Shown here: positions 10,905 through 22,856 of the stretch, piece after piece
Layout of the letters: every line of letters begins with the position of its first letter
Numbering within the stretch: position 1 is the first letter of the stretch
Origin: Amylostereum areolatum
Lineage: Eukaryota; Basidiomycota; Agaricomycetes; Russulales; Stereaceae
Direction: 5' to 3'
Length of the DNA stretch: 64,000 nt
Assembly: GCA_012932865.1 (NCBI GenBank)
Contig: SAXG01000025.1
Location: forward strand, 434,001-498,000
Notes under the pieces: model-generated
Told to the model about the DNA's origin: nothing
Seen by the model: the letters and a program-made list of their open reading frames with translations, nothing else
Database searches by the model: none
Made by a program: the position numbers and the translations under genes

Positions 10905-12060
10905 AAGCTCCCGGCCACATATATACGTTTATTGCTCGTAGTGGTTGACGCGTTGACACATTGTATAAGAAGGAGAAGCGGTCGCGCGAATGAAAATGTG
11001 CATGACAAAAGGTCGTCAGTGAGTATTGTCGTGTCGATGTATGTACCCGTCCGATGTTAACAAGGTAGACGCATCTCTTGCATCTCGTGAAATTGAGGTG
11101 GCTGCAAGATTGAGCTTAGCCACGCAGAGTATATGTGTGTTTCATAATGGGAAAGGCGCACGAAAATGTGTTACGTCTGAGTTCGGACCCCGTCCGTCAT
11201 TGGAATGGGGGCCAGCTCGTATGTTGCCAAGCCTTACAGCTAATACCGGTCTGTGCGGAGCAATTATACCCCAGACGTCCCGAGCACGGTGGTTTGGGGC
11301 GTCGAGGGCCACGGTGTGTACGTATTCCGCGAGTTTGAGGTGGGTGGAATGCCAGTAGTACGGTAAGGAGAGACGCCTGCCCCAATGAAAACTCGAAACA
11401 TGTCCACCACCTAGGGGACAGTCCGATCAGCGAGCCCCGTGTTCATCATGTTTGGGGGTTTACCTTTAGATGTCTTGCGATCGACTTCCGCTAGCATCCT
11501 GATGAATGAACACGTCGAGGTGGTCTCGCGGTCAATATATAGGCTGTGATTTCAAAGGTTCTTTATTATAAAGACGAGATGTGCGGCGCAACAAAGAATC
11601 GAAGACACTGTGACCGCAGTACTGCAAGCCAAAGGCCTAAGATATATAAACACAAAACTATATGGAACCGGAAAATGACGGGTGGTAACCGGTACCAGTA
11701 AGCACTGGCACGTCTGGCATTACATAACACAAACTTCTACAAAGCCAAACATGCCGCGCCGCGCCTTGCCGAGTCAGGCTTCCGCTCTGCCACGAAATGA
11801 GTCGTTGACCTCACGTACTGTGCGTCAAAGATTCACGCTTTGCTCACAAGCTCACACGGATAATGGCCTTTGCCAACCATCCCTTTACTCTTTTATTTCC
11901 TGGTTTCTCTTTGTTCGATAGCATGTCCTACGCATATGTCCCAGCTCAAAGCAACCGCTCACTGTATGGTGCCTACTTAAGGTATACAACTCCTTGGTAT
12001 CACACGCAAATACGGCGTCCCTCCCCCTAGGAATACTCTTATCACTTGCGGCAGCCCCGT
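10905..12060. other. intergenic stretch without a supported gene
   Basis: Short frames only; no family resemblance, repeat or intron chain seen. Confidence 0.45.
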
Positions 12061-12906
12061 ATGGACAAACGCCATCCACAGAATTCGCCTTCATGTCTCT
12101 CCAACAAGCGTCCGCACTCGCCTAGTCCAAATTACATCGGGCAATCCGACCAACCACCATACAAGACAGACAAAGTCGTGACCAATGCAGAACACCTACA
12201 GTATCAAGCACCAATAGAGGCTCAGCGTGCCCTTAAGGTATGGGAGGGGATGTGCGCTTCATCTTATATTTAACTGATGAATCCCACCATGAATGAATAG
12301 ATCCGCCGCATCCATGGAACATCACTGCCGCGGTACATCCCGTCTCATAGCCAGCGACCGTATCACTCCAATAACTTACGCCTTCGGGGGGATGTTACCA
12401 CTACACAACTCTCGAAACCCGAGGCCGAGTCTTCAGATGGGTCTGTCATGCAAAGTCTACGCGACGTCTGCATGATGGAAGTAGGAAGTATGCACGACGA
12501 TCAGAACCCCGAAGCCTGCGGTTCGTCCTTGCCAGGAAAGGTATGTTCGTAGTGTCTCCCGCGCATATATATATGTCTCACATATGCCGGCCAGCGCATC
12601 GACGAGGTTCAAGGGCGCGAAACATTTGGCAATGACCTTGACCTCGATATGAATTCCGATATCCGGGTAACTCAGCCAGGTCTCCCCCTTTCTCCGTCCG
12701 TCAGCCTCAGCGCAGTAGGTATGCCTTTTCTACGTGACTTGCAACAGCAACAGGGCGCGCTTGAAAGCTCGCCGTGCTTGCGTATGGACCTCACAAGCGA
12801 GAATACCCCGCTCAACGAGTTGGAATGGGATTTGTTGTCTGAAGGAGTTCTGGGCGAAACGGGCTCAGACAGCGGAGATGAGGGATGGGAAGTGCTCGAA
12901 AATTAA
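12061..12906 (+). CDS. hypothetical acidic protein, three exons
   Basis: Exons 12061–12237, 12301–12540 and 12595–12906 join in frame to give 242 aa. I do not recognise it. The N-terminal part is Pro/Ser/His-rich and basic; the last ~40 residues are acidic (NELEWDLLSEGVLGETGSDS followed by GDEGWEVLEN). Low-complexity chains of this kind occur in regulatory or adaptor proteins, but no domain is visible. It lies between the two RING paralogues. Confidence 0.7.
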
Positions 12907-13339
12907 AGCCTTCGGATATAAAAGGCTTGAGGTTGGCTAGGAGCATTGAATAATTGCACACTCATCTTTGATCTTGTACTGCAAATGATTCGTGCAGCGC
13001 TTGTATCGTCAAGGTTACTATAAGCTCAATATTGTATCCAGTACTACTTTGTGGCTAATAACGTGCTCCTGTCGTTATAGAAGACAACTACAACCTGTAC
13101 GTTCGGACGTCGGGTCCAGAATCGAGAGCAAAGGACGAGTGCCGGGTTCGCGTTTCCTACCCTTCTCATATCGTCTCAACGAGTCATCTGACGTCGGGGC
13201 ACGAGACCAAGTTATTTGCATGCCCAATCATAATACTTAGGACTATCCGTGATACGTGTAGGCATATAGATATACATGATATACCGGATAATCCACCTAA
13301 ACCCTATCTGCCGTTAATCTGCCGTTGCAACGAAGATGT

Positions 13340-14452
13340 TCAGTTCCTTCGTAAGTTGACCTTTTCGAGCCGACGAAGTAAAGGCTGCGAAGGCTGTACG
13401 CCCACCATCCGCATCATATCCGCGAGCTCTCGAGCGAGCCTTTGACGTTCCTCCGCCTTCGACCCCAGCAGCGTATGCACCGCCTGCGCCAGCCTCCCTT
13501 TGGGTCCCGCGGAACAGTCCTTGGTCTCGACAGTCGAGCCTGCGCCATTGTTCGAAGGTCCTGCATCATTCCGCGTCGAGGACCCTGCGCCAGACTTCGT
13601 GCTTTGCGAGCCATTCTGCGCTTTCCCTTTCGGCTTCGGCTTCGGCTTCGGCTTCGCTTTGGCCGCCACCTTGCTCTTTAATCCCACCTTTGCCACCACC
13701 AGCAGCGGCTCGATGACCTCCAGCCGGAATCTCCTCAGCGCCATTGACGCCAGCGGCACGACGCGATCCTGCGAACTCGCCGCTTCAGCACACGCCTCGG
13801 CTCTCTTCAAAGCTTCTTCATCCGCGCCGGGAACCGCCCCCCACTTGCTCAACTCGGCAGTCCTCCTCTCCTGGATCTTCCCTGCCACCTTCAGCCCGCT
13901 CTCCCGCGAAAGCACTGCCGCTGCCACGTCGTCCAGCACGTCTTTGACCTGAAACCATCCACGGTCCTCGCTGGTCGACCTTTGAACATACTGTCGGTTT
14001 ATATAGTTCAAAAGGCGATCTACAGCGCCCGCGCCCGCGCGGTATCGAACGAAGGCATCCAGGAGGTGATGCACAAGCGCATCGTCATCGTCTGGCAGAC
14101 CGAGAAAAACGTCCGTCGCCGCGGCTGCGAAGTACCGATCGAGTCGGTCATAAAAATCTTGCGCAGTCTGCGCCTCCCGCGCGCACATCGGGGGACTGTC
14201 TTGTACGCCCACAGCCGACGGTACCTGGGGCTGAGAGGCGGTGAAGTAGTTGTAGACGGCGGTGTGGATGCCCATGTGGTACGACACTTCAATTGCGGGA
14301 GCTTTGGACAGCGTGTCGGTCGGCGCGTAGATGATGTGATCCAGCGCGGGCTGGATATAGCCCCAGAGTGCAGTGTACGACGTAGACGGGCTAGCGCTCC
14401 CGGTAGGAGGACATCGTAGTGGTAGCGGTGGAGGCTCAGGCGTTTCCAGCAT
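13340..14452 (-). CDS. cullin N-terminal-domain-only protein
   Basis: Single exon, 370 aa. Residues ~25–175 resemble the first cullin repeat of CUL1/CDC53: the segments HMGIHTAVYNYFTAS, AQDFYDRLDRYF and VDRLLNYINRQYVQR match helices of the CUL1 N-domain that contact Skp1. After about residue 240 the chain changes to a Lys/Pro repeat (KPKPKPKGK, from a GGCTTC-type microsatellite at 13629–13655) and a Ser/Gly linker. No cullin homology domain, Rbx1-binding region or neddylation site is present, and a full cullin has about 750 residues. It could bind Skp1–F-box modules without recruiting an E2, acting as decoy or alternative scaffold; that role is inference. A TE-derived or decaying copy is possible, but the frame is intact. 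Confidence 0.75.
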   Translation of the reverse strand: MLETPEPPPLPLRCPPTGSASPSTSYTALWGYIQPALDHIIYAPTDTLSKAPAIEVSYHMGIHTAVYNYFTASQPQVPSAVGVQDSPPMCAREAQTAQDFYDRLDRYFAAAATDVFLGLPDDDDALVHHLLDAFVRYRAGAGAVDRLLNYINRQYVQRSTSEDRGWFQVKDVLDDVAAAVLSRESGLKVAGKIQERRTAELSKWGAVPGADEEALKRAEACAEAASSQDRVVPLASMALRRFRLEVIEPLLVVAKVGLKSKVAAKAKPKPKPKPKGKAQNGSQSTKSGAGSSTRNDAGPSNNGAGSTVETKDCSAGPKGRLAQAVHTLLGSKAEERQRLARELADMMRMVGVQPSQPLLRRLEKVNLRRN

Positions 14453-14770
14453 CTTCTTGTGTGAAAAGAAGTGGAGTATGATGAGGTGGAAGTGAGGACG
14501 TAAACGTGAATGCTGTCGTCGAGACTCGATACTCGAGAGCCTTTAAACTTAAGTCACTCACTGAACCCGTTCTTCGGTTCAGTCCGACCGCGACGCGCTT
14601 CAAGGTAGTTACATAATAACCCTCAACTTGCCTCGGGACCCTCTCTTCAGGATGGCACTGTCAAGGCTCTGTCAAATATCAATGCCGATGCGAATTAAAA
14701 TAAAAACGCGTGATCTCGTACTTGCGCGCACTGCATAACATTCCGAAATCTGGTTCTGAAGGTGGATTGT

Positions 14771-14836
14771 CACGCGCGTTGACGCGTTGACGCGTCAGCC
14801 AATCCAAATGTCCGATCAAATGTGACGCGTCACATT
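14771..14836. promoter_or_regulatory. cluster of ACGCGT boxes upstream of the cullin-like gene
   Basis: Overlapping GACGCGT/ACGCGTC copies, an inverted CCAAT-like box and the palindrome TGTGACGCGTCACA lie ~320–380 bases upstream of the minus-strand start at 14452. ACGCGT is the classical MBF-type cell-cycle box in fungi; use here is inferred. Confidence 0.45.
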
Positions 14837-14864
14837 ATCAAACTCCTTTATGTCAGTGTAAAGG

Positions 14865-14974
14865 CAGACTCCTTCCCTTAGTCGACTCGTACTCGCGGGG
14901 AGCTGTTGAGGTGGGTTGTTCGGGTAGGGGGGGCCGAAACCCGCGAGTACGAGTCGACTAAGGGAAGGAGTCTG
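14865..14974. mobile_element. 110-bp MITE with 35-bp perfect inverted repeats (family B)
   Basis: Arms 14865–14899 and 14940–14974 are perfectly complementary and begin CAGACTCCTTCCC. The 40-nt centre is unpaired. The direct repeat GTGTAAAGG abuts both ends (14856–14864 and 14975–14983), a 9-bp target-site duplication. Noncoding. The 9-bp duplication and the similarity of AGACTCCTTCCC to AGTCTCGTTCCC suggest the same type of transposase as family A. Confidence 0.85.
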
Positions 14975-15361
14975 GTGTAAAGGGGGAGTACCGGAGATAA
15001 AGCTTAAAGGATCCCGAGGTAGGGTTTACGCATATCCACTCTGCTACTGGAGACTAAGTATCGGGGGAGCGGGTGCTTCCAGGGCTGCCAGGGTGGGTCC
15101 TGATGCAGATGGGTCCAGTTTCATAGTAGGTTGAGTCAAAACCTGTCAAAACTTACCGGTGCTTACTCTTCCCTCCGCCCGACAACCGCTACTCTGCTCT
15201 CTCCGGCGCTACCCGGTCGGAGCCTGAATCCCAGGTAGGCTTGAGACTTGGGTCCAACCCACGACTACGACGCCTCTTTCTACCGAGTTCACCCACGATT
15301 AGCCTCGATCTCTTCTTACCCACGACTCTCTTCTCGCGTCGTCACATACTCACAATCCATT

Positions 15362-15385
15362 TCAACCTCACTTCCTGTGCGTTGA
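15362..15385 (+). promoter_or_regulatory. CTCACTT/GTGCG hairpin motif, copy 3
   Basis: Stem TCAA/TTGA around CCTCACTT-CCT-GTGCG. The second stem pair is A–T here instead of G–C, a compensated change. 385 bases upstream of the start at 15770. Confidence 0.7.
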
Positions 15386-15701
15386 TTTGGAACCAATCCG
15401 TTCAGGGTTATACTAGTACCTCTCAGGGTACGGACGCTCGCGATGTTCGGTGCGAGCTGCGCGTCTCACCCTTCACCTTCCTGACAACTTTCTTAGTATA
15501 CACTCTTCGTGATTGAATATCGACCTCTCAAGTGTAGTGTTTTGCGGCAGTCTAAGGTGCGCCGAGTTTGACATAATCATGTTGACTGACGTCTAATCTA
15601 TCGAATATTTAGAATCACTGGCAGTCCTTCAAGCTTCCTAGCGATTGGACGCTTATTGGGTGCTTTCTTCATCGCCCCATCCCTTTTCGTACACTTATTT
15701 A

Positions 15702-15724
15702 ACGACCTCACTTCTCGTGCGTCG
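15702..15724 (+). promoter_or_regulatory. CTCACTT/GTGCG hairpin motif, copy 4
   Basis: Stem CGA/TCG around CCTCACTT-CTC-GTGCG, 45 bases before the start codon at 15770; same distance as copy 2 has to the paralogous gene. Confidence 0.75.
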
Positions 15725-15769
15725 CAATATTCTACACAAATCGATCATATCGTTTACAATGTCGATAGC

Positions 15770-17924
15770 ATGGAGTTATCTACCGCGTCTTACGATGAAC
15801 AACAAGCCACGATGATTGAGGTAAACCCTATGTTCCGACCTAGTCATAACCGTCTCTGAATGGCGCCTTGCATAGCGATTTCGAAGGAACGCAATTGTGA
15901 ACTACGCGCAGGGATATCAAAGAGAGATACAGCTCAATAAACTGCTCGTGGATCTGACTCGCAATCAGCTCACGCTGTTGAAGCATTATCCTGATTCCCA
16001 CGACTTGTGCTGCCTCGCAGCTCCCGCATATACGGCTCAAGTGGCCATCTGTGATGATTTACGGTCTCGCCTCGAAACTCTTCAAGCTCTGACAACCGAA
16101 GGCACTACTAATGACGGTGATCTAGCGTTAGCCCGCAAAGCCAGCCTAGAGATGCTTCACGCACGCCTGAACTATTATGCAAAAGAACTGCAGACTTCTG
16201 CCGTGGGTGTTTCCTTCCTGGAGACGGAGGCTGCACCTCACTTTCCTGATAGCAGCGTAATGTTGAAGCTCAAGGGAGTAGCCTGCAAGAGCATCCTACT
16301 ATTGGAAACATTAAAGGCAAGATCAAGCTCCTAGCGGAGCGAGAGGCTCATCTACGGGCGGAGCTCAGTAGCCTGCGGAAGTCACAGCAGGCTCTCGAGC
16401 AAGAACACCGAATGTGCTTGCCTACCCTTTCTGTAAGGTCGTTTATTCGAATTTCAGACTCATAGCTCTCATATAGCGATTCTAGTCAGGTCAGGGGAAA
16501 GCCGTCTATCCTGACGCCTCCGTCCGTGGGTGGCTAGAAAGTCGCATTAAGCGCATAGAAGAGGAAACAAAGTCACTTACAATCCAGATACCCTCAAGGC
16601 TGGAGAACCGGAACGCCGATTTGACGACCGCGTCCTCACTTCAAAAGCTTGTTGATGCCTATCCAGTGGGAGAAACCTTCTTATATTGCGCATACTGTTA
16701 TGACTCACCCGGTTGGTTCAGGACGTTTTTCCCGTGTCGTCCTTTCTTGATCAGCGCCGTGTCCTGCGCTCAGTTCAAACAGAAATCAAGCAAGCGCTGA
16801 CCGAAATGAGCGACCTCTTGACGACGTACTTATCTTTCTACGATTCGGGTGTCGGTATAGATAACCCAACCCGCCTGCGTGAAGTACAAGACCTTCACAC
16901 CAGGACGTCTGCGCTTCTGCTTGGTATCAACAAATCTTCAAATCGGGCGGATGAACTGGAGCCATGGCTTCTTCAAGTTCAACACGCGACGATGGTCGCT
17001 GAAGGTTCTGTTGAGAAAACGCGCGGGATCATCTCATCGGTATCCAAGGAAGTAAGCAACCTGCATGTTTCATTCTTTACTGGTCGTGTTGATCCGCGTG
17101 TGCCCAGATATGCGAAGTCAAGTCAAAGCGTGATGCTTCCGTAGATGCAATCTCCTCACTGAAGCGTAGACTGGAGATCCTAGAGCAGGATCATCTAGTG
17201 GAACGTACGCGGCACGTGTCTCTAGTGGACAGTCTCAAAGCACTGGTATGTTTCTTTGCCACTGAAGGCTTTAGCCACTGACATCGATGTAATGTTTTAG
17301 GAGACTCGGCATGATCCCATGGGTACGTGGGAGACGACTGCGCGTACACGACAGAAGACGTTGTGTGCTCTCTCATTGAGCCATCACGATATTCAAGGCC
17401 AACTCGAGACCTTGTCTACCAAGGCAAAGGCGGTGAGGTACCCAGGGCCGCTGTTTACTCGTAGGTTAACCAGGCATCTCATTCCTTCAGATGAACACAA
17501 TGCAATGCCTCGCTGTGGAGGACCGAAAGAAGGAAGAGGTCATTCTGTCCCAATTGCGTGCAGAGCTTGTGCGTGTCAAGGGAAACATTAAATCAACTCG
17601 GGATGAGCTAGCACAACGACCCTTGACCGTGGAGCAGGCAGAAGACGAAAAATTATTGAACGGTGCCAAAGTACGGCCTCTTGCATCGTCATGTACACTC
17701 ATTATCTCAACACGAATACACAGACGCTTTTCTTGTGCAAGCGGTGCGGTGTTAGGGATAGGAACAGGTTTATCCCTTGTGGTCACAGTACGTGTTGCAT
17801 TCATGACTGATGTATCCGCTCATCTCCTATAGACTTTTGCGAAGTCTGCATAACGCAATTTGAGAAGTGTCCTCAGTGCCAGCGGTCGTTCTCATCTAAA
17901 GAGGTTCTACCTTTGTACATATAG
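15770..17924 (+). CDS. coiled-coil RING-finger protein, BRE1-like (paralogue 2)
   Basis: Ten exons: 15770–15820, 15876–16202, 16253–16432, 16486–16665, 16722–17051, 17108–17245, 17301–17432, 17491–17670, 17724–17787, 17833–17924, giving 557 aa. An acceptor at 16494 instead of 16485 also keeps frame. The chain is helical with many Glu/Gln/Leu heptads, then a C-terminal C3HC4 RING: C-x2-C-x10-C-x-H-x2-C-x2-C-x6-C-x2-C ending EVLPLYI. Exon lengths track paralogue 1 closely (about 60, 60, 110, 46, 44, 60 codons against 58, 56, 105, 49, 42, 57), and both have a 64-nt exon ending inside the RING. The sequences have diverged strongly although the architecture is fixed. Probable E3 ubiquitin ligase; substrate unknown. 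Confidence 0.85.
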
Positions 17925-18303
17925 GTTGCTTGGCATCTCTGTCACCTTATCTCTTGTCGTAGCGTGGTTTTCTGAGTCGTTCTCGCTTTCTATATTCTCA
18001 AGATCTGTCAGATATATCTCTTCACCTGCTTTATATATTCCCGGTGCAATGCTACTTCTGGTGCACGCTGTCCAGGTTGATGCAAGAGAAATCCTACTGA
18101 ACTCGTTTTACCTCCCACACAGTGACTACGGAACTACACTCAAAGTACATTGGCCGTGGCGAACAAACCCCCAACTATCTAGGGAGACAGTCCTGCATAA
18201 TCCAGAAACAAGCATGCACACCGTGTATATTCACAGCTTGTCAGTTTTGCTAGATGAGGATGTGTTTGAAAGCACATACCCCTTGTGAAATAACAAAAGA
18301 AAC

Positions 18304-20356
18304 CTACTGTGCATGAATTGAACTTGTCACAAGGGTGTGAGTGATGGTGTTGGCTCGTGACCACTGTCCTAGAAGGGGATGTTTCTTGCAATATGTCTTC
18401 CAACTCTTTGGCTTTTCTGCACACAGGCATCCAAGGGTTGTGCCATGGGTGTCCTGTGCTGCATCCCAAACCCAGTGGGTGTTCTCCGCGAGCTGGAGAA
18501 TCATCTTGAAGTCTGGACTCATCGTCTTTGATCTGAGAATCCATGAGCACAACTGGTAATGCATACAGAAGAGAAATCTTACAAGATGAGAGCGTGACGA
18601 GATCCAACCCATACTAGCGGCGTCATCGCGATCATTGTGGCCAGGTGCCCCATAGGCGAACGAGGCAAATGCTGCTGTGTCGGGCGTCCCATAACGATTG
18701 ATCAGGCCAGCTGCGCGCGCGACACTCTGTATAGTGTCAGTAATGCTAGGAGAGCACTAGCAAAATGGACATACCATCTGTTTCCGGGCGATGTGGGGGA
18801 GCAAGCCTTCCAATAAATAGTAGTTACGAGCCTGAATCACTGGATCCAGATCAGTGACGTGAGATGATCAGAATACACCACTTACACGGTCGGTTTTTGT
18901 TGACCGCCGCACGCATGCATATGGATGTTTGGGCGGCAATCTTGGCCTTCTTTGCAGCAGTAGGCCGAACACCCCAGTCGCAGTATATCCGGGCTCTCCA
19001 CAATGAACTTACCCTTCAGCTGCTGAGCTTCTTCTGGTGTGGCCCTTTTGCATGAAAAAAATGAGTGAAGAGCGGTACAGAAGCCAGAAGAGAGCGTACC
19101 GCTGGCTACCGCTGGCCCTCCACCCACATACTATCATTGTAGCAGATCTGCCCCATTATGCGCCACAGTTGGAGTTGATTAGCTTGATGTTTTGCATAGA
19201 CCGCGGCCTCAGATAAGGACGGGGGAATGCCTGTGATTCCATGGTAGTTGCGAGACTGGCCGTCCTTGTGGATGACGACAGCTAGAAATGTGTCTAGCAG
19301 TTGGCGCTTCAAAGCCTCTGCTTCGTCCGAGTCTGATTCCAGCTATGACCCCTCTAATTCAGTCACCCGAAACCGTTCGTTGTGATGAGATCATACCTTT
19401 TGCCACAATTTATCCATCTCATAAGCCTAGAGAAAATGGTCAGTGTGTTCCTGATGGTCTTATGGAACTGCGAACCTTTGCCTTCCCCGTATTGGTGTGT
19501 GCATCGCCCTGACCAGCACGAACAAGTTTATCAGCATTGAAGCGAGGTTCCTTCTCAACCCTGTTATACTGCCGCTCAGGCTGGCAAAGCGTTTTCAGCG
19601 CAGGGCGAAACTGTTCGTTATAGAATGATGTTGGCGTAATCAGGCTGCCAGCGGCGCGATCAATTTCGGCGGGGGTGCTGAATGGCGGGCATGCCCAGCC
19701 AGAGATGATCTGTTGATTTATATAACGAATACCTGCAATGGAATCACCGTGCAATTTGTCGAGGTCGATGATGGGAATAGACCGGAAGTCGGTACGCTCA
19801 AACTCGGGTTTCGATCCGGGTATTTCACCACGGTCGGTCAGCGCGTACAGATTCTCGAGCGTACGTTCAGTCACACCTATTATGGATGAGGGTCGTGAAT
19901 ACAGACAATCAATGTCAGATCACTCACCCGATGAATGAACGCTGTCCCCATCGTCAGACGCAGAGAGTGTGGACATTGGTGAAAGTGCACGGGTAGCCCA
20001 CGCGGCACGAGTATCTGATGACGGTTGAGGCCTGAGGGCGCATGACATCAAGCACATTGAGACGACGCACCATTCATAAGGACTCCATTGGTAACTGGCA
20101 TCGCGGCGTACGCACGGAGAACAGCATCCGTAGAGAGATCTTGCTCTTGCCACGCCGGCCAGTCAGCATCCGTCCCAGACGAGAGTGGCTGTTCATCGTC
20201 ATCAAGCCCGCCCACTTCCTCCAGTCCCGGAACATCGCCATTGGGATTCATACCCATATTTTGAGTACGTTGAGTGATTTCATGCACGAGAGACTCCATG
20301 GCGCGTTCCTTATCCGCCTCCGATAGCGAGGTTGCACGAGGTCTTTTGAGGGACAT
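18304..20356 (-). CDS. conserved hypothetical protein, multi-exon
   Basis: I recall similar proteins in other agaricomycetes but no function. Start MSLKRPRATSLSEADKERAM; the first exon (20356 to ~20069) has an acidic segment. Exons follow down the minus strand with good splice sites (for example GTGAGT … TAATAG near 19,925–19,875). A well-preserved part reads TLENLYALTDRGEIPGSK … IDLDKLHGDSIAGIRYINQQ, and a later one ARNYYLLEGLLPHIARKQ then GLINRYGTPDTAAFASFAYG. The last part (18304 to ~18530) is rich in His/Trp/Cys. Length roughly 450–500 aa. Exon borders between 19,100 and 18,600 are uncertain. Confidence 0.55.
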
Positions 20357-20625
20357 GGCGCAGATAGAGACTTGAATATAGAAGTGTAAGTGCAGACCGA
20401 CAGGAGAGTCGGGATAGAACAGCAGCAGTAGGAGACTATCGAGATGAAGATGCGAGAGCAACTTCAAAAGTCTTCAATTATGACGACAGTTAGAACTGTA
20501 GCGTAAGACCATGTAAGTAAAAGATATGGTTAAATATTTACCTTACGCCTATGCCACGCTGCTGCCCTGCACTTTAAATAATCTCATTTTTCAACCGGTA
20601 CGCCCGCGCTAGAGCGCGCATTCGT

Positions 20626-20837
20626 ATGGTCGCTCCTCGGCGCCAACGATGGCACGGATTGGCATGCAGAGAGCGCGAGGAGGTAAGAGCAAGAAGAGTT
20701 AGAACCCGACCGCAGGACAACAGACTAACCCGGATGATTTTCAGGACCAAGGGAGACGCGCGTCGGGTTGGACGACGACGACGACAAGCCGCGGCGGTAT
20801 GGACGAGACAGTTGCGCAGGCAGAGATTGACGAATAA
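20626..20837 (+). CDS. possible very small two-exon gene
   Basis: ATG at 20626, then an intron (20683–20744) with textbook signals GTAAGA, CTAAC and TTTCAG, then a second exon ending at 20837; 49 aa, Arg-rich then Thr-rich. The quality of the intron is the main reason to list it. It may instead be the end of a gene whose first exon I did not find. Confidence 0.3.
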
Positions 20838-21104
20838 GTAGTATTGAATCATATGTTTTTTAACTCGGACATCTCGTCTTCACGAATACAGGTGACATTG
20901 GCGCTGAACTAACACTGTGGCGATGACTGAGACAGCGTATCGAGCACTGGAAGTGAAGTCGGCCACGGAGGACGACACAAGGCAAAGGGTAACCGGTAAT
21001 CAGTGACTGGTGAGACCATGAGGCGACGAGAAGGGCGACTACTCACGAGAAAACAGCGTTCATCAGGTGACATGCATATGCTGACACTCTTCCTTGAAGT
21101 TCCT

Positions 21105-22479
21105 TCATGCAGCCTGAAGCATGGGAACAATCTTTTGAAATATGACTGCCCACACTGACATATAGACAGGCAACATAAGGAATGTTTTAGAACGTTGATG
21201 AGTGAAAGGCTCACTTCTGTCTGAAATCCACGGCTTGCTCACATTTATGTCTCGATGGAGTAAAACTCCGCTCCTATTGATCTTGTCTTTTGAGTATCCC
21301 ATCTTCAGGAGCCGGATCAACGCCCTAGATGAAACGTTGCGTCAACAAAGATGACCATTTATGTGAGGGGGGGGTGGGGGGGTTGCAAAGTACCCATCGA
21401 TCCGAAAACGGCGAAGGTCATCCTTTCGACTTTGGTTGTGGAATTCCAAGTCTTCCAACCACTCTTCGCATACAGCCAGATGCTTGATTGAGTCAACCAA
21501 CATTGAAATGGAAGATAATGTAACGGCGCTCACCTTTTTTCGAGGTTCACTGAGGAGCACCTCGCGCTTGTTTTCTATGAGCTTATTGTAAGCTCCTGTA
21601 AGGCCTTGATGGTCACAGTCGTCAATATCCTTGCACATGTCATCCATCTCGGACCAAAAGCGGATAACATCTGCCTTGTTCCATCGTGGATCACACTCTT
21701 TGCCTACATACTCCCCTGAGAAAGCTGTTTCAGGACACGCTGTTGCACACCGGCCGAAGTACGCACTGCGGGTAACGGGAAAGGCTTCAAGAATATTGTC
21801 CAACTTAATGGTTGGACATGAGAGGTAACGTTGAGGTACCAACAGGCGAAGTTCAGGCAATGTCAAAAGCCTGCCTCGAATTGTTGAGAGAGAGAAGCTT
21901 GCGATTAGCAGGAGGGCATACCAATTCTTGGTGCATTTAGCACATAGTCGCTTGCGGTACACAAAGAAGATGCGCTTGGTCGACGTATAACACCCACAGC
22001 TCTATGGCACGGAAAAGTTGTATCAGAGTGCTTACGTGAAGAGAGTGAAGGACGAACGGTACACCTATCACGAAATATCAAGTGCGCCCAAGCGATGAGG
22101 GAAGTGTCTTCAGGACAAACTGGAATGTCAGAAGTACGTTCCAGCGCTCTTTTCCAAAGAAGGAACGACTCCTTGCGCGAGAAGAGCTGAGTATGAAAGG
22201 CCTTGTTTGTGGTCGCCAATCGAACAAGGTCTTCAGGAGAGAGGTGATCGAGAATCTGGAACATGGTGGTCAAGAGGAGATCTAGAAGTACAGGAGTAAC
22301 CGGCGGGCAATCACCGAATACAGAACATCCAGAGGTACGGAAGGAAGACGGCTCAGTTTCCCTATCTTACGACGCTTGGGTGACCTCGTCGCCGGGGCCT
22401 TCTCTTGCTGGCTGGAGGTCGAGTGGGGATGCACAATATGGCTTTCTTTGTCGATGATAAATCCCGGAGCCCATACCAC
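21105..22479 (-). CDS. F-box protein
   Basis: Substrate-receptor type protein of SCF ubiquitin ligases. Start at 22479 (MVWAPGFII). Residues 42–75 form the F-box: LPSVPLDVLYS joined through a 59-nt intron to ILDHLSPEDLVRLATTNKAF. A cysteine-rich part follows (RLCAKCTKNW), then a long helical region (SGEYVGKECDPRWNKADVIR). This layout, F-box then CxxC segment then variable C-terminus, is an expanded agaricomycete family. Introns run through 22,020–21,960 and 21,905–21,860. The C-terminus is placed at the first stop after KIVPMLQAA; an extension to about 20,909 is possible. Confidence 0.75.
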
Positions 22480-22856
22480 AGATTTTTAGTCAGACGCATG
22501 GGGAAGGGGTTGAGCATACGTACCACAAGTCATGATGGCTCGTTTCGACATCTCTGATCCCCCAGGTAGAATGAAAGGGTAAAACGGTAGAGGCTTGGGG
22601 GATGCCTTGCACTACCCCAGTGCTTAGGCGACGAAGCGACTTATATATAACAACTAGGAGGACAATACTCGCCGGAAAGGGTGCACATGGAAGATGCCGG
22701 ACGCCAAGAGTCGCACAAAAGATCGGATATAAAGCAAAAGGAGGATGTGACGCGTAAAGAGCCGAACCGTACAGGAGCATGACCAATTTGATTGTCTGCA
22801 TAACACCATGCCCTGCATCGGCCAGGGCACAACATCGATAAAGAAAGCAAAATCAT

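Noticed and set aside
15290..15345. Possible further hairpin copy (CGATCTCTTCTT … CGCGTCG)
   Set aside because: The CTCACTT and GTGCG cores are not both present; probably a degenerate copy or chance.
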